Shown here in pieces: positions 25,903-39,480 of a stretch of DNA of 64,000 nt. Source of the DNA: Augochlora pura (taxonomy: Eukaryota; Arthropoda; Insecta; Hymenoptera; Halictidae). Numbering within the stretch: position 1 is the first letter of the stretch; each line of letters starts with the position of its first letter. The stretch covers positions 14,352,376 through 14,416,375 of the forward strand of contig NC_135780.1 in assembly GCF_028453695.1 (NCBI RefSeq), given 5' to 3'. The notes below the pieces were generated by a model, which was not told where the DNA came from, searched no databases, and was given only the letters and a program-made list of their open reading frames with translations. The position numbers and the translations under genes were made by a program.

Positions 25903-28429
25903 AAAATACCAAAGTCAACCGTTGACCGCACTGGACGTCGTTTGTTTTTCGCTCCAGCGACGCGTCGTCAACGGTTCTGACACCTCGCGCGTCAAACGGA
26001 ATATTGTACATGTAATCGAATCGAGACGAAGCAAGACAAAGATAATTATAAAAGAAGGAAAGCCAAAAAATAGGTAGAAGAGAAACCAGTGCGCAAACTT
26101 TTTTTATTTCGAGAGAAGAGGAACCGACGAACGAAGTCTGAAGGCACAGAAGTTGCCTTACGCGGACGATCATTTTGCACCGAACCACCACCACCACCAT
26201 CATCAACCCCCTTCGTTAATCCAGCCCTCGTAGATTTTCAGACACAGACCTAACCCAGACCCGTTTAGCATCCCGGGACGTCGATCGCTAAATACCCTAC
26301 GATTAACTGAATTATTACACGTTAAGGGATAACTACGATGATAAACGACGATAGTATTAAATGAAACAAAAAAAAAGAAAAAGCGAACTTTATACATAAT
26401 TTACTGGACGTGTCAGCTCCCGAGCACCTTTGTCGCTCTTCTATTTCCGTGGTTCTACACTGTGTTCATCGTCGCTGATTGGTGCCTAAATCGTTACGTT
26501 TGTTGTCAGTGTACAATGCTAACGAGACTATCTCACGTTCGAAAATAGAAGAAACGAGGGATCGAGTGCGAGTGGATGAGTGCGTGCGCGTTGTGTGCGA
26601 GTGTAAGACTTGTGGGTGGCAGAGAGAAAGAGAAAAAGAGAGAGAGAGAGAGAGAGGGGGGGGGGGGGGGATCATGCGTAGATATACAATTCAATCAACG
26701 GATAGAAATCCTCGTTGACGCGTTGCGAGGGATGCGAGACACCTCCGTAACCGACATTAAAATGTATACATATAAACCTACACCGTATGTAAGTAACTTT
26801 TAGAGTATTTGAGTAAAAAAAGGCATACATAGTTGATAGCGTTTTATTAAATGTTGTGAAAAAGTCTTTTCGTCTGTCGTGTAACGTGTTGTCTCATTGT
26901 GCGTGTGCGTGCGTGCGTCTCGTTTACGTATTTATTGTATCACACCCACCCTTCTCCTTTGCAAACCACGCGTCGTCCGTGTTCGCTATTTTCTCATTGC
27001 GCTAGGAACGAGAAGCGAGAAAGTTGTCCTTCGATGTTGCACGGTCGGACCGTTTCTGAAGTAATCTTCGTTTCATAAACGTCGAGGAAAAGAGAAGATT
27101 GATCGGGATCGGCATTGTTATTCCCGAACCCTTAATTCGATCCAATCGTTGTTAATCGCCCTGTTTGCAGTTACTTGCACGCGTTCGCCAACCGGAAGCA
27201 ACTTCCGCAGAAACATTTTCCTCGCAGCAATTATCTCGCACGACGTTATTCAAAGTCCCATGGAATCGGAGCAACGCGCAATTAACGAGCTTCGATATCC
27301 CCGATCTCTGTATTCTCTGCTGAAAACCAGACTGGCCTACCTGTCGCAAATATCGCGCGCACGTTTCCCGGCAACCGTAGAAAACTCTGTTCCAAAGTAG
27401 TTCGAATTCGGTTGCGCTTCGTTGGAGTTGCGCATTGCGCGTCTTTCATCGGCAAGATGGCGGACCGTCGGCAAGCAGCGGGAACGTCGTGCCCGTAACA
27501 GCTCCGTCAACGATTCTTCGATTTCCGCGTCACTCGGTGTCCGTCAAAGAGGCGACCGCTTCAGGAACCGATAACGTGATCGCAGCGTCGCGTACGCATA
27601 AAATAATTCGAGCATAAACGTGTCGGTGTCGCGCGTTGCGTCCCTGCGTTAGCTTGTTCGAGGATCGAGGAGGAGTGGGAGAACGTACGCTGTGGAAGGG
27701 AATGGCATTAGCGAGAACAGCAAGCCGAGCCGTTGCGTCGAGTCGTCGAGTGGTGTAGAGTGGCGTGCCGCTGGAAGTTGACGGCTGTTCGCGAGCCTGT
27801 GCGGAGGTTAGTTCGGTTCGTCGATCGAAATTGGAGTCGGCCCGTGTTCTCGACGAATCAGTGAGAGAAGACGAATGGAACGCGGTGGGCTCGAACGACG
27901 CGCCGAGTGCTGCAGGGCGCGTGTTCGCGAATGAAAAGTCGAGATCGGCGACGAGGACCGGGGAACGCGTTTCGTGAAAACGAGAACGAGCGTTGGGTGG
28001 CCACGCGACGCGACGGCGTGCTGGTGTCGTTGACGTTTCGTACGTTTCGCGTGTCGGTGTCTTGTTCTCTCTATCCGTACACAGTAGCTCCCTCTTTCTC
28101 TCCCGCCCCGTCTTTCTTCTTCCATCCATCGTCCTTCCTAGCTTCTCCGTCCTCGTCCGCTCGCGTTCAACGTTCGTTGTTCGCGTCGGAATCGCGATCG
28201 GGATCGAGTTCGGGATCCGTACCAACCGCGTCGTCGCTGCAATGCCAGATGACAGGTGCGAAGCGGTGCCACAGGTGTCTGTTAACGAGTCCTTCGAGTG
28301 CCCTGCGGATTTAGGATACACCGCAGAATGATGAGCCCAAGGTTCTATTACCGGAAGGGCGGCAAAGAGGACCGAGGACGACGACCACCACGACGACGAT
28401 CTCGAATTCCCTCGCGCTAGCGGTGGGCT

Positions 28430-28459
28430 ATGAGCGCTGACAATGGGGACGACTCCTTG
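28430..28459 (+). CDS. Candidate alternative first coding exon (MSADNGDDSL), possibly of Rgl
   Basis: The ATG at 28430 (context GCTATGA, purine at -3) has an in-frame TAG just upstream. It opens ten codons that run into a good donor, TCCTTG|GTAATT, in phase 0. The second coding exon of Rgl (51605) also starts in phase 0, so the two could join. The preceding 700 bp is CpG-rich and looks like a 5' leader. No sequence similarity supports the ten residues, so this is a suggestion only; it could belong to no gene. Confidence 0.3.
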
Positions 28460-28525
28460 GTAATTATCATACCTTTCTCTTTTTTATTGCTCCATCTTCT
28501 TTCGTTCCTCTTGGGCACCTACCCG

Positions 28526-28560
<35 letters not shown>

Positions 28561-31500
28561 GCCTGTCTCTCTACCCCCTCTCTCTCTTTCTCTCTCCCCT
28601 CTCCTTTCTACTTGTACAGCCACGCACACTATATCGCGGAGCTAGGTTCAGCGACGGGCAACGAGGCTTTCGCAGGTTGACAGCACGGTGCGCCGTGCGG
28701 AAATTATCGTTGATTTGAAAGCTCTTTCTCTGATGCAACGTCCTCGCGCACCAACCAGTCTCTCTGGTAGCAATTCGTGGTAGGATTTGGTTTTGGAGTA
28801 GAAATATTTTGTTAGAAGATTGCGAATCCTTGCAGAAACTTGGAGCGGTTGGGAAAAGTTAATCCGATTTATAGAACTTGGACGTCTGTTTTCTCTTACA
28901 ATGAATACGTGCATACGTACCATAGAAGTCCGCGAATTCGCAGTCTCGATTAATTTTCGGTTCTTAACATTCCCTCGTCTGCATTTTTATCGTTTAGTTC
29001 AGTCTTTTTGTTTCGTTCCAAACGTTATCGCATACGTTTGTTTCTATGTAATTGAGAAATGTGGATATACCTTTAGACCTCCTAAACTTTAAAGGAAACC
29101 TATCGTGAAAATTCTGAACACCGGTGAATTTTTGAACACGTTCCGGTGAAAAATTTCTCGTTAGTTAGCGGATGCCCGGTGTTGCTTTACCTGTCTCAAG
29201 ACAAGTTATCGTTTATTCATAAGGCGCAACGTTTTCCTCGTAATTTTACGCGTTTCGTTTTTGTTTATTTGATGGCAATGCGTCAGCGTCGAACAGCCGT
29301 TCTTTCGAAACTGGTTCGAAACGATCGTCGAGCCGTTACGCGCGTGCCATCTGGGTAGACATTTTCTTTTCGCGTCGAAGCTAGTCCTTTTCGTTTCGTC
29401 CTTTTAAATCGAGCAGGTTTGCGAGCAGGATTCATCGGCGAGACGTCGGAGTGGATCGATATCGATTCACCTTGTACATAACGAGTTTCGACCTTTCGGC
29501 GATCGCTACCAACGATGACTAATCGATCCATGTGCGGCATTCCGAGCACGAATGTTGTGCTTAAATTCGTTACTTTTAACCAGACGGTTAAATCGCTACA
29601 TCCTCTGTCGCTTTTTAGCTCGCGATACGTTTTCGAGCACAGATAGTTCAATTGGCAGAAAAGATCTCGATTCTGCGCCGAGCAAACTTCGACCCGTTCG
29701 ATACAAAATGTTTCCAAGATTTTCCCATTGCTAAAGCCGCGAAGGCAGAACTAGGCCAGAACCCTTGCGTTTCTTTCCCGATCGTTGGATTACAAATGTG
29801 CACCGGAAGTTTGGATTTCAAAGAATTCGAGTCAGCGCGCACGGTTTAACGGTACCCCTATAGACGCTACCGAACCGTTTTTAACGTTATCGAGAAAAAG
29901 CTGGCGATGAAAGCACAGAGGTGTGCTCATCGAGTCCGGACGATTTCCGAGACCGCGTTGGTCTCGGTCACATGGTTATCGTGACCCCCGCGCCGGACAC
30001 CGACTCATCCGCACGGAGTAAAAGTAATTTCTCGGTCCGATGATATTTCTTGCTCGATCGTCGCGCTTGCGAAACTCGATTTCGCAAGAGAACCGCGCGA
30101 GTACGAGGCAGGACGAAATCGGACGAGAGCGGAATATAGAATTTTCGGTTAGAACGACCGCGCGGGGCAACGCGCGTGTACGTGCTTGAAATTGCTGCGA
30201 ACTCGCGGCCAATGTACCCGATACGCCAATAATTCCATTACCATGCCATTGTATTCGTTGAACGCGTGCGACGCCGAGCAAGAATCCTTAGGAAAGCACC
30301 CGTAAAAGCTGCGAACCGCGGCCCGCATTCTCGATCTTTCGGAACGTGGAATACGGAAGCTTCCGAGATCGTGGAAGCGTAAAAGCAAGCAGGACAGAGA
30401 GCCCGGTTGTTCGATGGGACTCGCGCGTTCGACGAGTCGCGCGCGCGGGTCGATGAAAGCCGCGAACGCGGAGCTATGCCTGCTGCCAGGGGACCGACTC
30501 TGTTCGCGTCGGATATCGATCGACCGATCGGTCGGTCGGTCGGTCGGATCATTTCCAAACGATTTTCGTCGGAGAATGTGCCGGGGGTCCGCTCCGTCCT
30601 CTGTTCGAATACACGACATGCGACGTAGACCGCCGCGAACACCGTCTTCTGGACCTTGTAGATATACTTAGCCTAAAGTGAAAGCGTTCAGGGACGTCTT
30701 AAGGTCGTTCGAAAGTTCTTTGAACGGTGCCTACGCGGGTACATTCATCCTCGCGAGGCAGACCGAGATTTCATGAAACGCGTTGAAAAAGACTGCAGCA
30801 TCCCCACCTGCGCCCATTCGTACCTATATACATACCTATAGCTGTGCTATCCTCGCGACATCGTTCGGCACCGTCCGCCATTTTCTACAGATGGTTACGA
30901 TTTCAGAGTCGAAAGTACTCGTTGCGTCGCGGTAATCGCAAATTTCCCGCGTTTGGGATACAAAACGCGGAAAGTCGACGGCGATCGCGTGTTTTTCGCG
31001 GAACGCCGCGGACAACCCGTCCGATCGTTTATCTTTCTCCTGGCTGTCCGAGAGCCGTCTGGAAAGTTTTTTCCTCGATTGGAAACTCCTCGATCGCGTT
31101 GACCGCACCGAGATCCCGATTCCGCGGCGATATCTCGCGCGTTAGCAGCGTTGCGAGAAAGGCAGGACGCCGCGCCACGCCGCGCCACGCCACGCCACGC
31201 TGGTACAACGCTTATGAGAATGCAAAGTAATACGTGTCAAGTCTAACGAGGCGCGTCGCGGAATGCAGGAGGCGAGAAAGAAGTGCCGAGCTTCGCTAAC
31301 CCTAGCGCGAACGCGAACGCGAACGCGAGCGCGGACGGGTCGCTCCTTTCTATTATAGAAAGAGAGCTCTCCTCCGAAACCAGATCGCTTCGAACACCCT
31401 CGAAACCCAGAATGCGCTCTAAGTTTCGATCCGCTGTCTCCGAGTCGTCGAGAGTGATTCGGTTCGCAGCTGCCTGGGTTGCCGAGGCAAACAGTTGCTC

Positions 31501-31947
31501 AGGTGTCCCGGTTTGCTCGGCTAGCCGACGAAGGCTAGCAAACGAAATCTTGAATTTCGGGGAGCTCGAATAAAGTCGGGAAGAGTTGCGAATCGACTTT
31601 TGAATTTCCTAGCTTCCGCGAACAGGTCGTTGGGACGGTTTAAGCTAGCCAAAGCGCTCCTCGAACTGCCCTGGAAATTGAGCTCGGCGCTAACGAGCCT
31701 GCGCAAATTCTTTGCTAGTCCGTAGAAATTTCCTTTTTCGAGGTTCTTCACCTCGGTTCCTGGCTACGTCGAGAAAGAAAACGCATTCGTTCGGTGGTCC
31801 TCGAAAGCTTGTCCGCTCGAAAGAACAAAGGAGGACTCGCCGCAAAAAACTCGAACGTTGAACGAGTCGATCCGTTGCACTCGACGGATGCTACCCGTAC
31901 CAATGCCACGGGCCACGTGTACTGTTACTTCCAGCCTTCCTGCCTTG

Positions 31948-31998
31948 CAGCCTTCCAGCCTTCCAGCCTTCCAGCCTTCCAGCCTTCCAGCCTTCCAG
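31948..31998. repeat. (CAGCCTTC)n octamer array
   Basis: Six perfect copies plus a partial one, with degenerate copies just upstream. Confidence 0.93.
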
Positions 31999-32330
31999 TT
32001 GCGCGACTCGAGTTACACAAAATCTAGCTGCCAGCGTTCTCAAGTTGTCGCAACTTTCAATTTTCGGCGTCAACCCTCGTTCGCAAACATCGATTGCCGC
32101 AGGGGCTGAAAGTCGTCGAAAAAGTATCCCAAAGTCCTATCGTCGCGCAGCTATTCATCGATCGTTTATTTAGGTGTTTATCGAGTCGAAGGGCGAACGA
32201 TTCGTCGTGTAGGTGCACGCGCATCGAGAATTAGCACGCGATTCGAGAAAATCGGAAACGCGAGCTGTTGTCCATATACATACTTTCACGGCTCGCGCCG
32301 TAACGAGTAGAGCCGCGGGAAACGGAGACG

Positions 32331-32333
<3 letters not shown>

Positions 32334-32371
<38 letters not shown>
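32334..32371. repeat. (GA)n microsatellite
   Basis: About 18 GA units. Confidence 0.93.
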
Positions 32372-32374
<3 letters not shown>

Positions 32375-34273
32375 GAGACGGAGGGAGAGATTCCTCTCGT
32401 TTCGTAGCGCGTTCTGAATGGACATCCGCCTTTCTCACGATCGAACCGACTCGTGAGAAGATCGATTCGTGCGAAGCGCGTGGTGTAACTGGAGCAACGC
32501 GTCTCTTTCTCTTCTTTTTCTTCGTTTGCTTCCTTTGCCGGCGCACGTTCGCAGTGTCAATATTGGAACAGACTGCGAAGAGGTTCGGCGGTCGCGGCGG
32601 AAGAACGCGCGCGCCTGTGAATCGGCGTCGCTTCAATGACCTTAAAAATGCACTTTCGCTCGCGGGGCAAACGCATTTTAGACGCTTGAAACGCGCGAAT
32701 TATTCGCGCACTCTGGTCGAATTCCCGAGCCACGCGACTTTCGTTGGATCGATTTTGATTGGCGATGGCAGACAGTTGCTGGCCATCGAAAATCTGATCC
32801 CTTCGACCTACCGTGGAAAAACGTTTAACGCGTCGCGCATTAATTGCCCGTTCGGAGACCCGAACGCCTGGGTGGAAGAGGTGCGCGCATCGATTCGAGC
32901 GTTGCTTCGGAGAGTCGGACTTTTCAAGTGGCAATTTATAACGTTTCTCGTCGACGATTGTTTTCCGATTGGCACGGCGCGCGTCTGCCCGAGGATCTTA
33001 GCTCGCGACCGGGATTCGGATATTAGATCCACTTAAAGCGTTTAACACGATTTTCAGTACCGTCGAAGGACGCTCGAGAATCTTCTCGTCGCGACCAAGG
33101 TTACGGAATTTAAATCGACAACGGAGGAACGTCGAACCAACTTTCGATTAATCGAAATTGATTCCGCCATTTGAACAAAGTATAAATCGCAATATTTCAG
33201 CCGTCGAATGGAAAAAGAGTGCGCCGAATCTATCGTGGATCGACATCAAGTTCCATCCAAGTGAAACTACGGGATATGCACGATCGAGTTCAGCGACGAG
33301 TCGAGCCGTTGCGACGCGTCGGTGCACAGCACCGTCGACGTCAATGTTCTTTCCCGCAATTATCTGGGTTCGGAGTACTCTTTTTCGGTTCGAGCAATTA
33401 ACGGGTTGAGTCACCAGGAGCAGCGTATATTTCTTCTTTATCGAGCTCGTTCGAGCGACCGACATTATTTATGAGTCAGCTAATAACGGAGTCAATGCCA
33501 TACGCTGTGCGAGCTTTGTGGGACAAAATTGTTTGTTTATTCGAAACCGCGAGCGTTCTCGATTCGGGCGCGATCGAAATGGAGAAATAAGAGTAATTTG
33601 TAGCGCAACGCGTTCTCGTTTTCGTTCTCGTTCTCGTACTCGGTCTCGATCTCGGCTTCGTTCTCGCTCGCGCCGAAGTTGACACTCGATTTGACCGTCA
33701 CGGACTCGATCGACTCGAATCGGCCAACTCTTTCGACCGATTTGGTCTTGATCGTCGCGATATCGCTTCCACGAGGATCCCTTTTTACCGTCGGCGTAAA
33801 CACGGTCGTTCTTTTTCGTCTGCACTCTTCCGATCGAGACTCGAGACTCGAGACTCGAGATTCGAGATACGAAACGCACCTGGTTCGAACGGACAGTCGT
33901 GCCTCCTTCCCAGGTATACCAATTAACCCTGAGATCGAACGTTCACGCTATACGCTACACGCAGATAGCGCGTTCAGATTTCACAAGCTTTCAAACCCTT
34001 CCCAAAGACTTCGTCCCAATCTACCGAATACTTGCCCCAATTCAAATATTCTAGCAACCGATCGAATATGTCCGAGTTACAGAAGCGGCTGCTAAAACGC
34101 GTGTAATAAATGAAAAAATCTTGTTTTCGTCCGAGTCGAAGAAATCTGTCGTGTAATTATTTCGAGTCGAGCGAGCCGGGTCACGCGGATTCAGTGCCTC
34201 TGCCCCGTGAAAACTGTGCGTTCTGGGTTACGCGTGGGACCCACGCGGCTCTCTGCAAACACTCCGTGACTCA

Positions 34274-34322
34274 CGACCGGCGACCGGCGACCGGCGACCG
34301 GCGACTGGCGACTGGCGACTCG
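34274..34322. repeat. (CGACCGG/CGACTGG)n heptamer array
   Basis: Seven copies. The first four are CGACCGG, the next two CGACTGG and the last CGACTCG. Confidence 0.92.
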
Positions 34323-35115
34323 CCGCGACACCCACGCGACGCGAGACAAGCGACGTCAGAATCTCTCGTCAAGGTTCCCGTGCCTGGTTGCAATTCCTCG
34401 GGCAAATTCGCGTGATTTCGCCAACAAAAAACGAGAATCGCGCCGAGAATTCATCGATCTTGCAACGACGTCGAGAACGTTGGAAAGATAGCTGCACGAT
34501 CCGATCCGGCCAAGCACAGCCTCCCACGATCGAACTTTGATTCGCTGCTGATCGTTACCGAAAAATAAACGTTTCCGATTCGGATAATCCCAGCGGATAA
34601 GACGACGCGTTGACTACCACTGGCCCAACGGCCTCTCGCCGCATATCGTAGACCGTAGGCTGCGCACCGTAGACGCTCGTTCTCGCGTGAAAGTGGCGAA
34701 AACCTTTCGCGAGCGACGACACCGCGTCGACAATGATATAATCGCGTCTGGATACTGGACCCTCGTCGCCCGCGGCTCCATCTTTCTATAATAACCTGGG
34801 ACGTTAACGAGAACATAAACGCGATACGGGGAATTGAGCGTGCCGAGCGGTACGGCAGCGATCTCGCTATCAAACGTTTGCCATCTTCGCAGCTGTTTGC
34901 AAAACGATATATAAGAATGGATAACTAACGGGAAGGTTGCGCGCCTAAAATGAGCAATAAAATGTATCGGTATTCCGGTGAAAGCTGCACGCGAAGGCCG
35001 ACGGAGCAAACGTAAAGCGATCCGTTCCAAGTACATACACCGATAGTCCCATACCAGGGTGTTTCGTAAGAACCGTACAAGGATCGATCGACCGAACCTA
35101 AAGACAACTTGTTCG

Positions 35116-35151
35116 TTCCAATATTCCAATATTCCAATATTCCAATATTCC
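35116..35151. repeat. (ATATTCCA)n octamer array
   Basis: 4.5 copies in otherwise CpG-rich DNA. Confidence 0.92.
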
Positions 35152-37485
35152 GCGACCGAAAGTCGTTTGTCGAACGCCCTAGCGGACAGAAAATGTTGGC
35201 CGCGATCAAAGATTCGAGGACTCGCCGTGCGACACTCGCACCGTTTACGTTTCGCGTACTCGACGACGCGTTGCCACGCCGCTCGATCCTTCTACGCGAG
35301 GATCGGTACAGTAAATCTTGTTAGCCCGCTTTACTCCGCTGCGTTCTCGCCACCGTTCCCTTCCGTTTTCCTCCGTTCTGCTCGGTACATACTCGTTGCC
35401 GGACCGACCACTCGCGTCAGTCTCGGTGCACCGTATCTCGCGAGAGATTGCTCGGCGGCAAGCGGCGAGCTGCGCGCAGCGCGCAGCGGCCCGACGTAAA
35501 ATCGATAACTCGGCGTACCGTGGTCTCCTCGCTTTCCTCCTGGGACCAACGAAAAAGGGAGAAACTGGTCGCGGAAACGGGCCTCGAATGTACCCTCGGC
35601 GATATTCGGGTTCAAACACCTTTCACCCGTGTGTTTCTACAGCCTCGCCCTCGGGGGGGCGACTTTAAATTCTGTCGGAAATATCCGAGCATCGGCGACG
35701 CGGCGCTATCGATCGCGCGCGGCCCGGCTTCTCGAGCAGGATACGCTGCGGGATACGCGGATGGAGATTTCTCGGATATCCGGATGTTCGCGAGATGACC
35801 TAATAGTCGAGACGATCGAGATTCTCTGCTCTCCTCATTATCGAATTATCGCGACTCTTATAGTATCTCATCGTGTGCTGCCCTTCGCGCTATTCTGCAC
35901 TCGCTTTTGTTTCGCCGTTTCAATCGGCACCGTTACGTTTCGTTAGTAAAATACGAGCGTCCATTGTTAACGAGTGGAACGCGTATTTCACGAATTTCTG
36001 ACACGAACGATCGCACGAAACGACGTTAAAAACGTTCGACGTTGGATCGATAGGCAAAGAAGACATTTTAATCTCGCCTTTCCGTATCCGGTATATCGTA
36101 TTATTGGGGGGTTTGGTCCGTGGCCGTAGGCAGCGCGAGGTTTTGGGACGGCCCTATCTCGGCGTACAAAAGAGAACATGACCCGATTATTTTCTATATC
36201 GGGCTATCGGGTTCTTTGCTGGCCTCTATCGGTTACAGAGGCGAGACTCTCGACCATCTTATCGAGACGCGACGTTCCATGTTACGGATATTTCTACGGA
36301 TCGTGTCGTTCGCATTTTACGTATTTCCCATTGCAAACAGTTCTCGCATATTACTATAAATTCCAGAACGCGCTTTAGTTATCGAACCCAAATGGATACT
36401 GGACAAAGTTCTGCGGAATTATGGTTCCGAACGAATCTGGAATCAGGAGTGACGACGACAGCGTACGCCTTCGTTATAAAATTTGTTCGATCGGAATAGC
36501 GAGTGCAAATGCGAAACGCAAAGCGAATCGGCTTCGGGATAAGATAAGACCGAGGAGTTCTTGAATCAGAAGTCTCGGGCTTATCTTCATTCATGGGTTC
36601 TCTCTGGCCATGAATCGATCGGCAGCAACTCGGTCGGTAGTGCAGCAAACGTGCTCGTGGCTCGAAGATACGGTTGCGAGTTGCGAGCTGCGACGCGAAT
36701 GACGTACTCGGTACCCAGTCGGTCGCGTCACATTCGCGTCTCCGACGTCACGATTGCGTTTATCGCGACGCGTCGGTTGCCGCGATTCCGGTAACCGACG
36801 TGGCTCGATTAACCAGCGATATTATACATAGTCGTTCGTGCCACGAATTCTCGAACGCTCGGCAACATCGTCGTTGATATTCGGCCAATATGTACTCTCC
36901 TCTGGTTCGAAAAATCTCGTCACCCACTAAAACTACCGTAAAACTACCGTACTTCGAGCAGACTAAATTGAAGGAGAGACTCTCGCAACCGACAATCGCT
37001 ATTTCTTGCGAGATAAATTGTAACTCGCGTTCCCCGTAAGATAAAATGGAAAATTGCTGCAACATATTTTCGAGTATACGTATTTTTGGAGCCTTGTTAA
37101 CGCGACTGGGACAAGACTACGACCGTCTGGAAGTTCGAGTTTTCCAGAGAAGGTCGACGCTCTCCTCCAAAGGTGCAAACTCTCGCATCGAGTGGTTTCG
37201 CGTTCGAGCAGGTTTATTCGATGGGAGGATGGCATCGACGCGACGGATAGGACGACACCGCGGTTAGGTTTCTCTATAAATCCGCTTGGACGCGCGATTC
37301 CACGCTCTGGCCTGACGAGGAGTGGAACGTTGTACTCGAGCAACCCTACCGCGCGCGGGCTCTGCCACCCTCGAGAGCACGGTGTCGCGGCTCTCGGAGT
37401 CGACCGAATTCGATGACTCGGCAGCTCGGGACGGGCGGCGGAGGGGTGCCTTTACGGGGAATGAAATTACGCCCCGTCTCTTCAC

Positions 37486-37520
37486 CATTCTACATTCTAC
37501 ATTCTACATTCTACATTCTA
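37486..37520. repeat. (CATTCTA)n heptamer array
   Basis: Five perfect copies. Confidence 0.92.
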
Positions 37521-38777
37521 CAGGGAGAGGAGACGGGGCGAACATCTCGAGGATGCAGTCCTCACGCGAGGGAGGGAAGCTTTCGTCGTAAAACGGACGA
37601 GTTTTTAGTTTACAACACGATTCTTCCCCCGAGTTGTCCGCGTTTCCATCCCTTTTTAACGCCGTCGTCTACGGAACTAATTACAGGTTCGGTGAACTCG
37701 TTGAACTTGAATCGCTGGTCCCCGAATCGCCGAGATTTCTCAACAGCTTTCCGAAACCGATTTCTCAAATTCGAATCAAACGATATCCGAATAGTTGCGT
37801 AGACGCGGTTGGAAAAGAACGAGCGTGTTGCCGGTATGGACGGGCACAACGATTTCGTAGATCGTTGTCCGTATCCGGATAATACCCCGATTACGCGCGA
37901 TCGTGGGAGACCGCGGTTTCCAGGGTTCGCGTAGAAAGCGTGACCGAAACGAAACGCGCATCGCGCGCGGCCACCTTACCGCTGTGCGCAGGAAGACGCA
38001 TTATCCGCTCGCGTTACCTGGACGAACGAATTTTTAACAAATTCCTCGAACAATTTGAAAATCCTAGGTAATCATCTCTGACACCCGGAAGAACCTGAAA
38101 CTTTGAAGAAAATCTAGAAAGTCGTAGCTGCGGTTACCTCTTGCCATCGGAAATTCGAGATTCTATAAATTATGTAAGATTCCGTTTCGCGCGAAAGCGA
38201 GTGGAGCAGAGAGTGGAGAGCGCTCTACGAAACCGCGAGAAGACGTTGAAATTGTTCGATTCGAAAATAGCTCGCAACGAGCGTATCTTCCATCTTATTG
38301 CATCGCGATCGTAACACGATTCGCTCCGTTCTACTTGTAAACATTGCCGACGCGAACGATGTCCAGCAGTGCCGTTGCGCGTTCACGTCCACGTTTGCGT
38401 CTGCGTCGCGACGCGGCGCGGCGCGGCGCGTCCGTTGGTATGCTCGAATACAGACCCGGATAACAAACGTTTCGCGCTCGCACCCCGTCGCTCGCCGAGT
38501 ACTCGAAATAGAATGCGAGACGTTCCTCCTAATCGATAGTCTGAAACGAGCGACCCTCGCGCGTTTCAACGCGGAATAGTGAATCGGTGAAACGATCCGA
38601 GAATCGCGCGGAATCATCGAGTGTTTCGGGAGGAATCGAGTTTATCGATCGTGTATTTCATATCGTGCATCGTACTACGCTCGCGTATCGCTTACACGCG
38701 CTGCTCCTGCCGATGGTAACGTCATGAATCGACTTTACCCGGCTCGCGCGACGACGCGAGGTCGCGTAGCTGTTACC

Positions 38778-38831
38778 GTAGCCGTAGCCGTAGCCGTAGC
38801 CGCAGCCGCAGCCGCAGCCGCAGCCGCAGCC
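38778..38831. repeat. (GTAGCC)4(GCAGCC)5 hexamer array
   Basis: Four copies of one unit are followed without a break by five copies with a single T-to-C change. Confidence 0.93.
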
Positions 38832-39446
38832 GCGACGATTCTAGCTAGTCGACGAAAGCAACGATCGCGTTCACGATGTTACGCGATTCGACTCGACTTC
38901 GTGGATCGTACGACGCGCATCGTACTCGGAAACGCGACAGAATAGACGTACGATAGAATCGTGCCAATCACCGTGGAGTGGGAATCAAGTAAATTGCATC
39001 GGGACTCGATCGATTGAAAAGCGCAGAAATATCATTTACCATACCGTTGATGCGAACAACGGTCGAAAAATCGTGGAGGAATGAATTTCCATTCTTCGCT
39101 TGTTCATTGTATTCACTTTCGACCAAATTCATAGATTTCATCGTCAACTTTCATACGCGTTCGACTGTGTAAACTGCTGCAAAGAACGCGCGTACGTTGC
39201 CTCGCATACGTCGGCGTACAGCGAAAACTCAAAGTCCTCTATGCAGTGTCCTGTTCCGTTCTAAAAATACCAAGCCCGTACCGGTAAGAAAAATCCCGCG
39301 TGCGACCCGTGGCGAGGCAATTACGGTAGACCAGGTTCGAAGAGGTGCGAGAAGTTCTCGGACCAGTCGGTGAAAAATAAAATAAATGCCGGCGCGTTCT
39401 CCGACGACCGAGAACAGCTGAGCAGCGCACTCGGTGCCGGGTGGTT

Positions 39447-39480
39447 GGCGTACGGCGTACGGCGTACGGCGTACGGCGTA
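39447..39480. repeat. (GGCGTAC)n heptamer array
   Basis: 4.9 perfect copies; not a multiple of 3, so it stays open in several frames. Confidence 0.92.

Larger units (their letters stand above)
24541..26950. other. AT-rich non-coding block (possible extended CSRNP 3' UTR) hosting a MITE
   Basis: The base composition is clearly more AT-rich than on either side. It holds G12 (24633-24644), (GA)n followed by G15 (26627-26670), UAUUUAUU-type motifs near 25389 and 26929, and the piggyBac-like element at 25501-25902. No reading frame is credible. Stability motifs of this kind suit an early-response mRNA, but membership in the CSRNP transcript is only inferred. Confidence 0.4.

Noticed and set aside
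25616..26206. 196-codon - strand frame overlapping the MITE
   Set aside because: Half lies outside the element, no transposase motif is present, and the MITE boundaries argue against a coding remnant.
31948..31998. Array-like direct repeats considered as CRISPR
   Set aside because: The units are head-to-tail without spacers, in a eukaryotic genome; ordinary minisatellites.
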